From assembly GCA_021799405.1 (NCBI GenBank), contig JAJZAL010000003.1, positions 1 through 64,000 of the forward strand: a stretch of 64,000 bases of DNA, written 5' to 3'. The position numbers and the translations under genes are program-made. Shown piece by piece: positions 44,726-56,693 of this stretch; the first letter of the stretch is position 1; each line of letters begins with the position of its first letter. This DNA is from Acidobacteriota bacterium. Lineage in GTDB: Bacteria; Acidobacteriota; Terriglobia; Terriglobales; Acidobacteriaceae. The notes under the pieces are model-generated. The model searched no databases and was not told the DNA's origin. It saw nothing but the letters and a program-made list of their open reading frames with translations.

Positions 44726-45790
44726 ATGAAAGAGACGCTCAGATTGAAGGTGGATCCGGCAGCACCCGAGGGGCAGGAGTTCGGGGCGACGATTGCGCGG
44801 GCGGCCGAGATTCTGCGCCGTGGCGGGACGGTGGCCTTTCCGACGGAGACGGTCTACGGGTTGGGCGCGAATGCGCTGGACGCCGAAGCCGTGGCGGGGA
44901 TCTTTGCGGCGAAAGAGCGGCCGAGTTGGGATCCGCTGATTGTGCATGTATCGGGACCGGAGATGCTGGAACGGGTGGCCGCAAAGCTGAATGAGAATGC
45001 GCGGCGGCTGGCGGAGGTGTTCTGGCCGGGACCGATGACGCTGCTGCTGCCGAAGCGGAATGAGGTTCCCGACGTGGTGACGGCGGGACGGCCGCTGGTA
45101 GGGGTACGGATGCCTGCACACCCGGTGGCGCTGGAACTGATTCGGGCGGCGGGTGTGCCGGTGGCGGCGCCGAGCGCAAACCGGTTTGGACATACGAGCC
45201 CGACGCGGGCCGAACATGTGGCTGCGGATCTGGGCGGCAGGATTGACGCAATTCTGGATGGAGGCGAGACGGCACACGGGCTGGAATCGACGGTGATGGA
45301 GCCGCGCGAGGATGGCTGCGTGATTATTTACCGGCCAGGCGTGATCACGGCAGAGCAGGTGCGGGGCGTGTGCGCGGGGACGGTAGAGTATTACGCGCCA
45401 GCCGAAACGACGCGGAGGCCGGAGGCACTGCCTTCGCCGGGAGTGGGGCTGCGGCATTATGCTCCGCGAGCGAGGATGGTGCTGGTGGGCGGGAGCGGTT
45501 CGGAGCAGGTGGAAGCGTTTCGGCGGACGGTGACCGAAGCTGCGCTGGCTGGTGAACGGGTGGGCGCGATGGTTCCGGATCGGTTTGAGGCGGCGCTGGA
45601 AGGCGTTTCAGCAAGAGGGTATCCGTGGGGGCGGTGGGATTGTCCTGAGGAATTGGGACAACGGTTGTATGCAGCGATGCGAGAGTTGGATGCTCAGGAG
45701 GTGACGGTGATTGTGTGTCCGCTGCCGACGGCGGAGGGTGTCGGGCTGGCGATTTGTGACCGGTTGAGGAAGAGCGCGCGAGGGGAGTAG
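44726..45790 (+). CDS. tsaC: L-threonylcarbamoyladenylate synthase (Sua5-type)
   Basis: Makes threonylcarbamoyl-AMP for the t6A37 modification of ANN-decoding tRNAs. The 354-aa length and two-domain layout mark it as the Sua5 form: a YrdC domain (GGTVAFPTETVYGLGANA, KERPSWDPLIVHV, VAAPSANRFGHTSPT, GLESTV), then a linker with SPGVGLRHYAPRA and the C-terminal Sua5 domain. It lies 82 bp from the divergent CYTH gene. Confidence 0.94.
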   Translation: MKETLRLKVDPAAPEGQEFGATIARAAEILRRGGTVAFPTETVYGLGANALDAEAVAGIFAAKERPSWDPLIVHVSGPEMLERVAAKLNENARRLAEVFWPGPMTLLLPKRNEVPDVVTAGRPLVGVRMPAHPVALELIRAAGVPVAAPSANRFGHTSPTRAEHVAADLGGRIDAILDGGETAHGLESTVMEPREDGCVIIYRPGVITAEQVRGVCAGTVEYYAPAETTRRPEALPSPGVGLRHYAPRARMVLVGGSGSEQVEAFRRTVTEAALAGERVGAMVPDRFEAALEGVSARGYPWGRWDCPEELGQRLYAAMRELDAQEVTVIVCPLPTAEGVGLAICDRLRKSARGE

Positions 45791-45821
45791 AGAGACGCCA
45801 TCGTGGAGGGGCTGTGGAGGT

Positions 45822-46085
45822 TCAGCGCTGCTTTTGCGTGAGGCCGAGGCGCTCCGACATTTCTGCGTAGAGGAAGCCGCGCCCGGGACGGTAGGGCTGG
45901 ACCCATTCGCCGTTGATGACAAATTGGGGAATGGCGCGCTTGCCGACATTGCGGACGACTTCCTGCGCGGCGCCTGGAGTGTCCTCTATGTCTATCTCTG
46001 TGTAGGGGATACCGTGTTTGTCGAGAAAGCGCTTGGCTTCTCGGCAGTCGCGGCACCAACTGGCAGAGTAAACAAGTAACTCCAT
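45822..46085 (-). CDS. Glutaredoxin-like thiol protein
   Basis: An 87-aa thioredoxin-fold protein. MELLVYSASWCRDCREAKRF carries a CxxC active site (Cys-Arg-Asp-Cys), and the cis-Pro region RAIPQFVINGEWVQPY completes the fold. Length and sequence resemble glutaredoxin/NrdH-type proteins. The Asp in the motif is unusual. The ATG at 46085 is preferred to one five codons upstream because the conserved domain begins there. Confidence 0.82.
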   Translation of the reverse strand: MELLVYSASWCRDCREAKRFLDKHGIPYTEIDIEDTPGAAQEVVRNVGKRAIPQFVINGEWVQPYRPGRGFLYAEMSERLGLTQKQR

Positions 46086-48686
<2,601 letters not shown>

Positions 48687-48813
48687 AAGCTGGTCTGAAG
48701 AATATCAGGTGCGACCGTCGGATCGGCTGTTCATCCGCTTTGGATCGACAAGGCAGAAGGCGAAGTTCTCTGCTATTGAGTGACGAGAACGGATGAAGGG
48801 CCGCGTTGGAATA

Positions 48814-48863
48814 CCACACCTGCTGGTGTGGCGCCGGCTGGCGCGGATACTCGTACCAGCCGG
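48814..48863. terminator. Paired hairpins between katG and the PNGase-like gene
   Basis: CCACACC-TGCT-GGTGTGG forms a perfect 7-bp stem at 48814-48831, and CCGGCTGG with CCAGCCGG forms an 8-bp stem at 48834-48863. They occupy the convergent gap just before the minus-strand stop. They may act as a bidirectional terminator, but no long T-tract is present. Confidence 0.45.
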
Positions 48864-48870
48864 TGCACGA

Positions 48871-50688
48871 TTACATGGCGTTTGGCCGGGATCGCCAATT
48901 GAGATGATTGATGCCGTTGGGGCAACTATTGCCAGAAGTGATGGCGGAGACTGCTCCGCGGCGGTTTTGTATTCGGCGTGCGTAGCAACTGCCGAGGGAG
49001 TCGCTGAAGCGATAGGACTGATGACCGTGCTGGTCGCGCGAGCCGGTGATGCCGGTTCCGGCGGCGTTGAAAACGGCCGTATCGTGACTGGCGATGGCAT
49101 CATGAAGCTTTGACCAGAACACAGTGTGGCCATTGCGCGTGTTGTTGAGGCGCTTGACGTACCCCTGCTGCATGCCGATGGTGGCAGTGAAACTGCCGCT
49201 GGGATGCATGAGCTTGGTGACGTCGACACGCTGGGGATAGGTCAGGGAACGAACCTGTGTGGAGATTTTGCCGGCGTGTGAAGTGGTAACAGTGTCGGTG
49301 ACATGGATATTCATGTCGATGATCTGGTGGTAGGTAATTGCATCCGGATGCAGAAATAGCTGGCGATTGGAGAAAGCGGATTGTTGTTGTACGCGGGTGC
49401 GGACAAGGCCACTAGAGGTATTCAAATCTCCTGCGATGACATAGTCGCCTTGCTGGATAGTGTTGACGTGGCCATCGATTTCGCCGTGGGGCACGGGTTT
49501 CCATTGGCGTTGGACGCGGGGCGCAAGGCGCGCACGGTTGGCGGCGAGAGTGTTCTGAACCAGGCGTCCTGTGAGCACTTTGCGTCCGTGATCAAGATAA
49601 ACGAGGAGATTGGCCGCGAGACTGAAGAAATGGTGCGCGCCGATGACGCGGACGGCGATTGTGTGCGACTTGCCATTGTCGAGTAGCGCGGCAAAGGGCG
49701 TGAGGTCGATGCGATAAGGAACAAAGTTGAGTGTCTGGATGTCTGGCGTGGGGCGCCACAGGTACGGGTCGACGCCTCCGGTGTAGGTCCATGGGTAGAC
49801 GGGCGCGCGTCCCGCCGGCTGGCCATCGATGCTGACTTCGACTTCGCGGAAATTGCCGTTGCCGCACTGCTCAAGAGGGTCGCCGCTGGCCGGTGGGCCG
49901 AGTGAAAACTCGCGCGTGGGCTGGAGATCGGCGTTGTCAATGCACATGTACCACTGCTCGTCGGTGGCCTGGCTTTGGGCGATGACGTCAAGATAAGCGC
50001 GCTCGATATTGCGTGGGAAATGGAAGGATCGCGAGAGCGCATCGTGCGAAGTCTGCACGTTGACAGGGGCGCCGAGCGGATCGCTGTCCAAGCCGTAGAC
50101 GCGATCGGCTGGCGTTGGCATGTCGGCTCCCTTGATGGCGGGGTAGAAAATCAGCTTTGCACTGCCACTGATGACGCCGGTGTAAACGTGGTCGACCCAA
50201 TTGTTGAGGACCACCTGGCCCTGGCCGGAATGGCGGAAGAGGCTGGCATACCGAGTGAGGTCGCGCTCGATGTGCCAATGCGGCGCGCGATGGGCCGATG
50301 GCTCCGCCGTGGTGCCGAAAAAGAGGTTGACACCATCGAGCCAGATGCTTGCTGTGCGGTCGTATTGCCGGCCAGCCGTGACAGCGAAATTCGCGTCGAG
50401 GACAACTTTGGACCATGGACCGTGGCAGTTTGCGGGCGGTGTGTAGCGGAAGCTATCGGGCAGCGCGCTCATGGCGGTGGGATTCCCATGAGGCTCAAAA
50501 AGTGTGTGGGTGAACAATGGAACGACGCAGGAGCGGTTCGGCGGCTGCGGCACGAGCGGATTGGCGACGGCGACGCCGCGCTCGCCGACTCTTATCGGCA
50601 GATTGTGGGCATTCGGCACTGCGGCCAGAGCCGAAACCGAGAGTGCGGCGATCAACACCGGAGCAATCATTCGCACGAGGAAACGCAT
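48871..50688 (-). CDS. Secreted PNGase A-like amidase
   Basis: A 605-aa exported protein related to peptide-N4-(N-acetyl-beta-glucosaminyl)asparagine amidase A, a plant/fungal-type enzyme that releases N-glycans. A signal peptide (MRFLVRMIAPVLIAALSVSA) is followed by SCVVPLFTH, a beta-rich domain with IWLDGVNLFFGTTAEPS, WHIERDLTRYASLF, and the second domain with GGVDPYLWRPTPDI and HHFFSLAANLLVYLDH. AGGAGG lies well placed before the ATG. It could help degrade fungal or plant glycoproteins in soil. MITE copy 2 lies 64 bp upstream. Confidence 0.85.
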   Translation of the reverse strand: MRFLVRMIAPVLIAALSVSALAAVPNAHNLPIRVGERGVAVANPLVPQPPNRSCVVPLFTHTLFEPHGNPTAMSALPDSFRYTPPANCHGPWSKVVLDANFAVTAGRQYDRTASIWLDGVNLFFGTTAEPSAHRAPHWHIERDLTRYASLFRHSGQGQVVLNNWVDHVYTGVISGSAKLIFYPAIKGADMPTPADRVYGLDSDPLGAPVNVQTSHDALSRSFHFPRNIERAYLDVIAQSQATDEQWYMCIDNADLQPTREFSLGPPASGDPLEQCGNGNFREVEVSIDGQPAGRAPVYPWTYTGGVDPYLWRPTPDIQTLNFVPYRIDLTPFAALLDNGKSHTIAVRVIGAHHFFSLAANLLVYLDHGRKVLTGRLVQNTLAANRARLAPRVQRQWKPVPHGEIDGHVNTIQQGDYVIAGDLNTSSGLVRTRVQQQSAFSNRQLFLHPDAITYHQIIDMNIHVTDTVTTSHAGKISTQVRSLTYPQRVDVTKLMHPSGSFTATIGMQQGYVKRLNNTRNGHTVFWSKLHDAIASHDTAVFNAAGTGITGSRDQHGHQSYRFSDSLGSCYARRIQNRRGAVSAITSGNSCPNGINHLNWRSRPNAM

Positions 50689-51009
50689 AAGGGAAGGGTC
50701 CTCCTAAAGATTCCGAGACGGCAGTTCAGACAGGCCGGGGTACACGGTGATTAGAGCATTTCCACTGATGCGATGAGGTGTCCTGGCTCGATCCGGTGTG
50801 GCCGTTCTTTGATGGAACCTCCACGCCAACTTCCTTGCTCTCCCTTATACCTTCAGTGAAACTGTTCTAGACCGGACGGAATGGTCAGTGTAACGCAGGA
50901 TCCTCTGGAAGTAGACAAGCTGGAGTTCGCGCACGAAAGCTTCATGGAAGTATGTGCTGTGCGGAGACCAGAAAGATCACGATGACAATGGAGATGGGTT
51001 GACCGTGGA
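50689..51009. other. Intergenic region between the PNGase-like gene and kdpC
   Basis: About 320 bp. It holds MITE copy 2 (50752-50869). The rest, about 140 bp, shows no gene, hairpin or repeat. The promoter of the PNGase-like gene should lie here and may be affected by the element. Confidence 0.45.
50752..50869. mobile_element. MITE-like inverted-repeat element, copy 2
   Basis: A 118-bp segment matching 43757-43873 along its whole length. Its ends read TAGAGCATTTCCACTGA and TCAGTGAAACTGTTCTA. Most differences are single substitutions, and both ends coincide with those of copy 1, which defines the element boundaries. No open reading frame. It sits between the PNGase-like gene and the 3' end of kdpC. 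Confidence 0.7.
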
Positions 51010-51564
51010 TCAGTGCATTTGATTCAGAGCGAGGTTCAACTCCAGCACGTTGACACACTTTTCACCGAGCAGGCCGAATTGCCGCGGAGTGATGTGCTGC
51101 GCAATGAGCGCACGCACTGCTGCAAGTTGCAAATGGCGCGCTTTGGCTACGCGGGGAGCCTGATAGTAGGCGGCCGCGGGAGTGATGTCCGGATCGAGAC
51201 CGGAGGCAGATGCAGTGACCAGGTCGACGGGGACTTTCGCGGAGCCGACCCGCTGAGCCGCGACGCGCTGTTCTACCTCTTGAATGAGGATGTGGTTGGT
51301 GGGTGCAAGATTCGAGCCGCCCGATGCCGTTGCATCGTATCCGTTGCCCGCGGCGGAAGGGCGGCTGTGAAAATACTCGGGGCCGGTAAATGTTTGACCG
51401 ATGAGCTGCGAACCGATGACCTTTCCGCTGCGCACGATGAGGCTGCCGTTGGCCTGATGAGGGAAGAACCACTGTGCGAGGGCAGTGATGAGCAGCGGAT
51501 AGCCGATTCCAAGAACGACGGCCGAGATGAGCGTGTAAAGCACTGCTATGCGCAGGTGTTTCAT
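51010..51564 (-). CDS. kdpC: Potassium-transporting ATPase subunit KdpC
   Basis: Accessory subunit of the high-affinity potassium pump. The 184-aa protein has one N-terminal membrane helix ([20 protein letters not shown]) and the periplasmic domain with GSQLIGQTF and [20 protein letters not shown], both diagnostic of Kdp[12 protein letters not shown] and [10 protein letters not shown] at the end are typical. It overlaps kdpB by four bases. Confidence 0.97.
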   Translation of the reverse strand: MKHLRIAVLYTLISAVVLGIGYPLLITALAQWFFPHQANGSLIVRSGKVIGSQLIGQTFTGPEYFHSRPSAAGNGYDATASGGSNLAPTNHILIQEVEQRVAAQRVGSAKVPVDLVTASASGLDPDITPAAAYYQAPRVAKARHLQLAAVRALIAQHITPRQFGLLGEKCVNVLELNLALNQMH

Positions 51565-53612
51565 ATGAGCCTCATGGCGGTGATGGCAAGATCGATGAGT
51601 TTGATCCCGATGAATGGCACGATAACGCCACCCAGACCGTAGATAAGCAGATTGCGCTGCAGCAGTGCCGCGGCAGACACTGGGCGATATCTGACTCCGC
51701 GGAGCGCCAGCGGAATGAGCGCGATGATGATGATGGCGTTAAAGATGACAGCCGATAGGACAGCTGATTGCGGCGAATGGAGGTGCATGACGTTGAGCGC
51801 CGAGAGAACTGGGAATGCTCCGGCGAACATCGCGGGGATGATGGCGAAGTATTTGGCAATGTCATTGGCAATGGAAAAGGTTGTGAGCGCGCCGCGCGTC
51901 ATGAGCAATTGTTTGCCAATCGCGACGATTTCGATGAGTTTCGTCGGGTTGGAGTCGAGGTCGATCATGTTGCCGGCTTCCTTGGCGGCCTGCGTGCCGC
52001 TGCTCATGGCGACACCCACATCGGCCTGTGCCAGGGCGGGAGCGTCGTTGGTGCCGTCCCCGGTCATGGCGACCAGCTTGCCTTCGGCCTGTTCACGGCG
52101 GATGAGGTCCATCTTGTCTTTTGGCCGTGCTTCAGCGAGGAAGTCGTCGACGCCGGCTTCGCGCGCGATGGCCGCGGCCGTGAGTGGGTTATCACCAGTG
52201 ATCATGATGGTGCGGATGCCCATCGCGCGCAACTGGTGGAAACGCTCGCGCATGCCACCTTTGACAATGTCCTTGAGATGAATCACGCCGAGCGCCTGGC
52301 CGTTTTCTGCAACGACGAGCGGTGTGCCGCCGCTGCGGGCGACATTGTCGACGGCCTGACGCACTTCCGGAGGCATTCCATTGCCGTGCTCTTTCAGGTG
52401 CTGGAGAATTGCATCGACGGCACCTTTGCGGATAAAGCGGTCATCGAGATTGACTCCGGACATGCGCGTGGTTGCACTGAAGGGAACAAACTCGGCGTTG
52501 TGATGGGAGAGTTCGCGACCACGCAGTCCGTAACGGTCTTTTGCAAGCACCACGATAGAGCGCCCTTCCGGTGTTTCATCGGAAAGCGAAGAGAGTTGCG
52601 CCGCATCGGCCAGCCGTTCGGCAGAGATCGTGGGAGCGGGGATGAATTCCGTTGCCTGGCGGTTGCCAATGGTGATGGTGCCAGTTTTGTCGAGCAGGAG
52701 AGTATCCACGTCGCCGGCGGCCTCTACAGCGCGGCCGGAAGTGGCGAGCACATTGTGCTGCACGAGGCGATCCATGCCGGCAATGCCGATTGCAGAGAGC
52801 AAGCCACCGATGGTTGTGGGGATGAGGCAGACAAGCAGCGAGACGAGAACAAATACGGACTGCGGCGCCCCAGAGTAAATGGCAAATGGCTGCAGCGTGA
52901 CGGTCGCGAGCAGGAAGATGATTGTGAGTCCTGCCAGCAGAATGTTAAGCGCAATTTCATTCGGCGTTTTTTGACGTTGTGCGCCTTCGACCAGTGCAAT
53001 CATGCGATCGAGAAATGTTTCGCCGGGATTTGAGGTGATGCGAACCAGAATTTCATCGCTGAGCACGCGAGTGCCGCCGGTGACGGCGGAAAGATCTCCG
53101 CCTGCTTCGCGAATCACCGGTGCGGATTCGCCGGTGATGGCGGATTCATCGACGGAAGCAATGCCCTCGATGACCTCACCATCGCCAGGAATGATTTGTC
53201 CGGCAACAACCCTTACGACGTCGCTGGCGCGCAGCTTGGAACTAGGCACCTCTTCGATGCCCGCCTCCGTGATGAGACAGGCTACGGTCTCAGCTTTTGC
53301 CTTACGCAGCGCATCCGCCTGTGCTTTACCGCGACCTTCAGCCATTGCCTCGGCGAAATTTGCGAAGAGCACAGTGAACCAGAGCCAGAGGGTTACCTGC
53401 AGGTCAAACGCGAAGTGGCCGGCGGTGTGCGATTCACCAGTGAATAGCAATACCGTGGTCAATACGCTGCCGACTTCTACAACAAACATGACCGGATTGC
53501 GGAGCATTCGTGCCGGATTCAGCTTGAGCACCGCATCCACGGCTGCACGGCGTGCAATGGGGCCGTTGAAGAGCGAGCGGTCTTTCATGGAGTGATGGAA
53601 TTCGTTGCTCAT
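51561..53612 (-). CDS. kdpB: Potassium-transporting ATPase ATP-binding subunit KdpB
   Basis: P-type ATPase subunit that drives potassium import. The 683-aa product has the phosphorylation motif [12 protein letters not shown], the TGES actuator loop ([10 protein letters not shown], with the Ser known to be regulated in KdpB), the N-domain and the hinge [13 protein letters not shown]. Its membrane helices match KdpB. It is preceded by kdpA at 11 bp and overlaps kdpC. Confidence 0.98.
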   Translation of the reverse strand: MSNEFHHSMKDRSLFNGPIARRAAVDAVLKLNPARMLRNPVMFVVEVGSVLTTVLLFTGESHTAGHFAFDLQVTLWLWFTVLFANFAEAMAEGRGKAQADALRKAKAETVACLITEAGIEEVPSSKLRASDVVRVVAGQIIPGDGEVIEGIASVDESAITGESAPVIREAGGDLSAVTGGTRVLSDEILVRITSNPGETFLDRMIALVEGAQRQKTPNEIALNILLAGLTIIFLLATVTLQPFAIYSGAPQSVFVLVSLLVCLIPTTIGGLLSAIGIAGMDRLVQHNVLATSGRAVEAAGDVDTLLLDKTGTITIGNRQATEFIPAPTISAERLADAAQLSSLSDETPEGRSIVVLAKDRYGLRGRELSHHNAEFVPFSATTRMSGVNLDDRFIRKGAVDAILQHLKEHGNGMPPEVRQAVDNVARSGGTPLVVAENGQALGVIHLKDIVKGGMRERFHQLRAMGIRTIMITGDNPLTAAAIAREAGVDDFLAEARPKDKMDLIRREQAEGKLVAMTGDGTNDAPALAQADVGVAMSSGTQAAKEAGNMIDLDSNPTKLIEIVAIGKQLLMTRGALTTFSIANDIAKYFAIIPAMFAGAFPVLSALNVMHLHSPQSAVLSAVIFNAIIIIALIPLALRGVRYRPVSAAALLQRNLLIYGLGGVIVPFIGIKLIDLAITAMRLI

Positions 53613-53623
53613 CGTGTTCCTGA

Positions 53624-55396
53624 CTAGAAGGTGCGGCCTGCGTGCAGCAGCAGGTGTTCAAGGATGGGGCCAAGGCTGAGCGCGGGGAAGAACGTGAGCG
53701 CGCCGACGATCACAATCACGCTGGTCAAGAGAACGGTGAAGAGAGGCGTCGTCACGGGGAAGGTCCCCAGCGTTTCTGGAACATGCTTCTTTTGCGCGAG
53801 ACTTCCGGCAAGCGCGAGCATCGGCACGATCATGAGGAAGCGCCCAATGAACATGGCAAATCCCAGAGACAGGTTGTACCAGGGCGTATTGGCGTTGAGG
53901 CCCGCGAATGCGGAGCCGTTATTGCCGGCAGTGGAGCTATAGGCATAGAGAATCTGAGTAAGTCCATGAGGTCCGGGATTGGTGATGCCCGGCAGGCCGA
54001 GATGCGGGGTGAGCACAGACACGGCGGAAAATCCAAGAATGATGAGCGGAAAGATCAACAAGTACAGCATCGCCATTTGCACGTCATAGGCTTGTATCTT
54101 GTTCCCGAGATATTCCGGCGTGCGGCCCACCATCAGCCCGGCGATGAAGACGGCAAGGATGACGAAGATGAGGATGCCGTAAAGGCCTGCGCCGACGCCG
54201 CCAAAGATGACTTCACCCAACATCATGTTGACCAGTGGGACCATGCCGCCAATCGGCGTAAAGGAGTCGTGCATGGAATTGACGGCACCGCAGCTTGCAT
54301 CGGTGGTGACGGTGGCAAAGAGGGCGGAATCGGCGATTCCGAAGCGCACTTCCTTGCCTTCCATATTTCCGCCTGGCTGCAGCGAGGTGGTTTGCTGGTT
54401 GACTCCATGAAAGAGAGGGTTCGGCTGTGACTCTGCCCAATAACAGGTAGTAACGCCGACGAACCAGAGAATCAGCATAGCGCCGAGCACGGCCCATCCG
54501 TGCCGCGGCGAGCCTGTCATCTGGCCAAGAGTGACGGTCAGCCCAGCCGGAATGAGGAAGATGGAAATCATCTCGAGCATGTTGCTCAAGGGCGTGGGGT
54601 TCTCAAATGGGTGGGCACTGTTGGCGTTAAAGAATCCACCGCCGTTGGTGCCAAGCATCTTGATGGCTTCCTGGGAAGCGACGGGGCCCTGTGCGATGGT
54701 TTGTGTGGGCACGGTGACGGTGACAGTCTTTCCATCGGCGGTTGTTGTTTGCGTCTGCGGCTGTACAAGGTGGGCCGTGGTGTAGGGATGGAAGTTTTGA
54801 ATGACGCCCTGCGAAACCAGCGCCAGCGAATAGACGATGCAGATTGGCAGCAGAACCCAGAGGATGGAGCGCGTCATGTCTACCCAGAAGTTGCCCAGGG
54901 TTTTCATTTCTTTGCGCGCAATGCCCCGAATGAAAGCGATCGCCAGCGAGATACCCACAGCCGCAGACCAGAAGTTATGTGTGGCCAACCCGAGCATCTG
55001 GGTGAGATAGCTCATGGTGGTTTCTCCCGAGTAGGCCTGCCAGTTGGTGTTGGTCGTAAAAGAGATAGCCGTGTTCCATGCAAGATATGGAGAAACGGGA
55101 CCAAGATGCTGCGGGTTAAGAGGAAGAAAGTGCTGGAGCCGCTCAATCAAGTAAGTCAGCACCAAGGTTGCCGCGCTGAAGGTCAACATCGAGGCGCAGT
55201 ATGCCGTCCAATGCATTTCTTCGTCTGCGCGAATACCTGTGCAGCGATAGAGCAGCTTCTCAATCGGCAGCAGAATGGGGTCGAGCCGTGTACGCCGCCG
55301 TTCGAATACCGCGGCCATGTATGTGCCCATGGGTTTGGCGCATAGCAACACTGCCGCGATAAATACACCAATCTGCAGCCATCCATTTACAGTCAT
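53624..55396 (-). CDS. kdpA: Potassium-transporting ATPase subunit KdpA
   Basis: Channel-like potassium-binding subunit. The 590-aa protein has about ten helices and the four pseudo-symmetric filter loops; [16 protein letters not shown] and [20 protein letters not shown] are diagnostic. ATG 55396 is used because it overlaps the kdpF stop by one base; a GTG six codons upstream is inside kdpF and not needed. Confidence 0.97.
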   Translation of the reverse strand: MTVNGWLQIGVFIAAVLLCAKPMGTYMAAVFERRRTRLDPILLPIEKLLYRCTGIRADEEMHWTAYCASMLTFSAATLVLTYLIERLQHFLPLNPQHLGPVSPYLAWNTAISFTTNTNWQAYSGETTMSYLTQMLGLATHNFWSAAVGISLAIAFIRGIARKEMKTLGNFWVDMTRSILWVLLPICIVYSLALVSQGVIQNFHPYTTAHLVQPQTQTTTADGKTVTVTVPTQTIAQGPVASQEAIKMLGTNGGGFFNANSAHPFENPTPLSNMLEMISIFLIPAGLTVTLGQMTGSPRHGWAVLGAMLILWFVGVTTCYWAESQPNPLFHGVNQQTTSLQPGGNMEGKEVRFGIADSALFATVTTDASCGAVNSMHDSFTPIGGMVPLVNMMLGEVIFGGVGAGLYGILIFVILAVFIAGLMVGRTPEYLGNKIQAYDVQMAMLYLLIFPLIILGFSAVSVLTPHLGLPGITNPGPHGLTQILYAYSSTAGNNGSAFAGLNANTPWYNLSLGFAMFIGRFLMIVPMLALAGSLAQKKHVPETLGTFPVTTPLFTVLLTSVIVIVGALTFFPALSLGPILEHLLLHAGRTF

Positions 55397-55482
55397 CAAA
55401 ATTTCTCCGGCCACAAAAGAGTCATTACGAGATAGACGAGAAGCGCCGTTGAGAGTGCGAGCAGGACAATATCTTCAACCAC
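55396..55482 (-). CDS. kdpF: KdpF small membrane subunit
   Basis: A 28-aa single-helix peptide starting at GTG: MVEDIVLLALSTALLVYLVM, then TLLWPEKF. The ending LLWPEKF is the usual KdpF signature. AAGGA lies nine bases upstream. The stop shares its last base with the kdpA start. It stabilises the Kdp complex in known systems. Confidence 0.85.
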   Translation of the reverse strand: MVEDIVLLALSTALLVYLVMTLLWPEKF

Positions 55483-55579
55483 GGTTGCCGTTCCTTTTGA
55501 GCGCCTGACATGCTCTCAGGTATAGCAATGCGGCAGCGAAGCAGATAGTGGTGCAGCTGATAGCGATGAGGTCTTTCAT
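55475..55579 (-). CDS. Small membrane protein upstream of kdpF
   Basis: A 34-aa peptide starting MKDLIAISCTTICFAAALLY, then LRACQALKRNGNRG. It has one hydrophobic helix ending in a Cys and a basic tail. Its 3' end overlaps the kdpF start by eight bases in another frame, so it belongs to the kdp operon. AAGGGA precedes the ATG. Short peptides with a similar helix followed by an R-x-C motif precede kdpF in other genomes as far as I recall, but no function is known. Confidence 0.65.
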   Translation of the reverse strand: MKDLIAISCTTICFAAALLYLRACQALKRNGNRG

Positions 55580-55715
55580 GAGATAGATTCCCTTCTGTCA
55601 CGCGAAGAGGAGTGTTGACGTCCTTTGCGGTGGAACGTTGGCTCCAATAAGAGGTGAGCGAAATCCGTATAAGAAGACCATAAGGATGGTCATCCATGAT
55701 GGCAGGTGCACGGTA

Positions 55716-55841
55716 TTAATTCGATTTCTTCCGGCCTGATGTACTGCTTCGATGCCGGCTGTCGCGGATGAATCCGACCAGAATCACGAGGAGCAACCCA
55801 ACCGAAACCGCGGCGATTGCCCAACCCCACCAGATATGCAT
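55716..55841 (-). CDS. Small single-helix membrane protein between kdpE and kdp operon
   Basis: A 41-aa peptide: MHIWWGWAIAAVSVGLLLVI, then LVGFIRDSRHRSSTSGRKKSN. One hydrophobic helix and a basic cytoplasmic tail. GAGG lies about five bases before the ATG; an ATG seven codons upstream (55862) is an alternative. I do not recognise it. Position between the response-regulator gene and the kdp genes, all on one strand, suggests a link to potassium uptake. Confidence 0.55.
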   Translation of the reverse strand: MHIWWGWAIAAVSVGLLLVILVGFIRDSRHRSSTSGRKKSN

Positions 55842-55947
55842 GCATGAGAACCTCAACTCCATCTCTATGGGAGCGCGGAGTTTGCTAAGGGGGGCGTAAG
55901 AGAGGTGTAAAAAATGTGTAAGGAGCCGGCAGCCCGCGAAGAAGCTG

Positions 55948-56652
55948 TCATGCGGTTGCGGAAGGGATAAAGCGGTAGCCGATCCATGGTTCTGTCTGGA
56001 TATACTGCGGCGCGCTGCTGCCATGCTCAATTTTCCTTCGGAGCTGCCCGACGAGTACTCGCAGGCTCTCCGGCTGATGCATGCCGGCCGGGCCCCAGAT
56101 GGCCTTCAGCAGGGTCTTATGAGTGAGCACGCGTTCCGGATTACGCGCGAAGACCAGGAGCAGCTCGAACTCTTTCGGCGTGAGGTGAATTTCTTCTCCG
56201 CGCACGCGGACCAGATGCCGCTCCGTATTGATTTCGAAGTCTCCAGCCGTGATCACGGGGCGCGCATAATCGGATTCGGACTCGCGTTCGGCTGCGCGGC
56301 GAATCTGCACGCGAACGCGGGCCAGAAGTTCCTGAATGGCGAATGGCTTGGTGATGTAATCGTCGGCGCCTTCGTCGAGCGCGCGAATTTTTTCCTGCTC
56401 TTGACTGCGAACAGAAACCACGATGACGGGGGTAGAGGCCCGCTGCCGGATTTCGCGAGTCAACTCGACGCCATCCATCTCCGGCATGGCGAGGTCGGTG
56501 ATCACGAGCGCGGGATTGACGTCGAAAAATACCTGGAGCGCTTCCGCTCCGTTGGAGGCGGTAAAGATTTCGTAGCCGTTGCTTTGTAGTGCGGCACGCA
56601 GCACGCGTACAATTTGGGGCTCATCGTCGACGACCAGAATCCTCAAGGGCAT
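55948..56652 (-). CDS. kdpE: KdpE-type response regulator
   Basis: A 234-aa OmpR/PhoB-family regulator. The receiver domain has the acidic pair in VVDDEPQ, the phospho-acceptor Asp in LVITDLAMPEMDG and the Lys in DYITKPFA. The winged-helix domain contains LTPKEFELLLVFARN and RVLVGQLRRKIE. The ATG has GGAGG very close to it (two bases), and a TTG 11 codons upstream is possible. It lies upstream of the kdp genes on the same strand and probably activates them under potassium limitation. Confidence 0.9.
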   Translation of the reverse strand: MPLRILVVDDEPQIVRVLRAALQSNGYEIFTASNGAEALQVFFDVNPALVITDLAMPEMDGVELTREIRQRASTPVIVVSVRSQEQEKIRALDEGADDYITKPFAIQELLARVRVQIRRAAERESESDYARPVITAGDFEINTERHLVRVRGEEIHLTPKEFELLLVFARNPERVLTHKTLLKAIWGPAGMHQPESLRVLVGQLRRKIEHGSSAPQYIQTEPWIGYRFIPSATA

Positions 56653-56693
56653 TTCCTCCGCTTTCAGCCGGTAGTTCCCGTACAATCCTATCC

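Noticed and set aside
55425..55697. 90-aa minus-strand frame across the kdpF region
   Set aside because: Out of frame with kdpF and the 34-aa peptide, which fit the operon better; its sequence is not protein-like.
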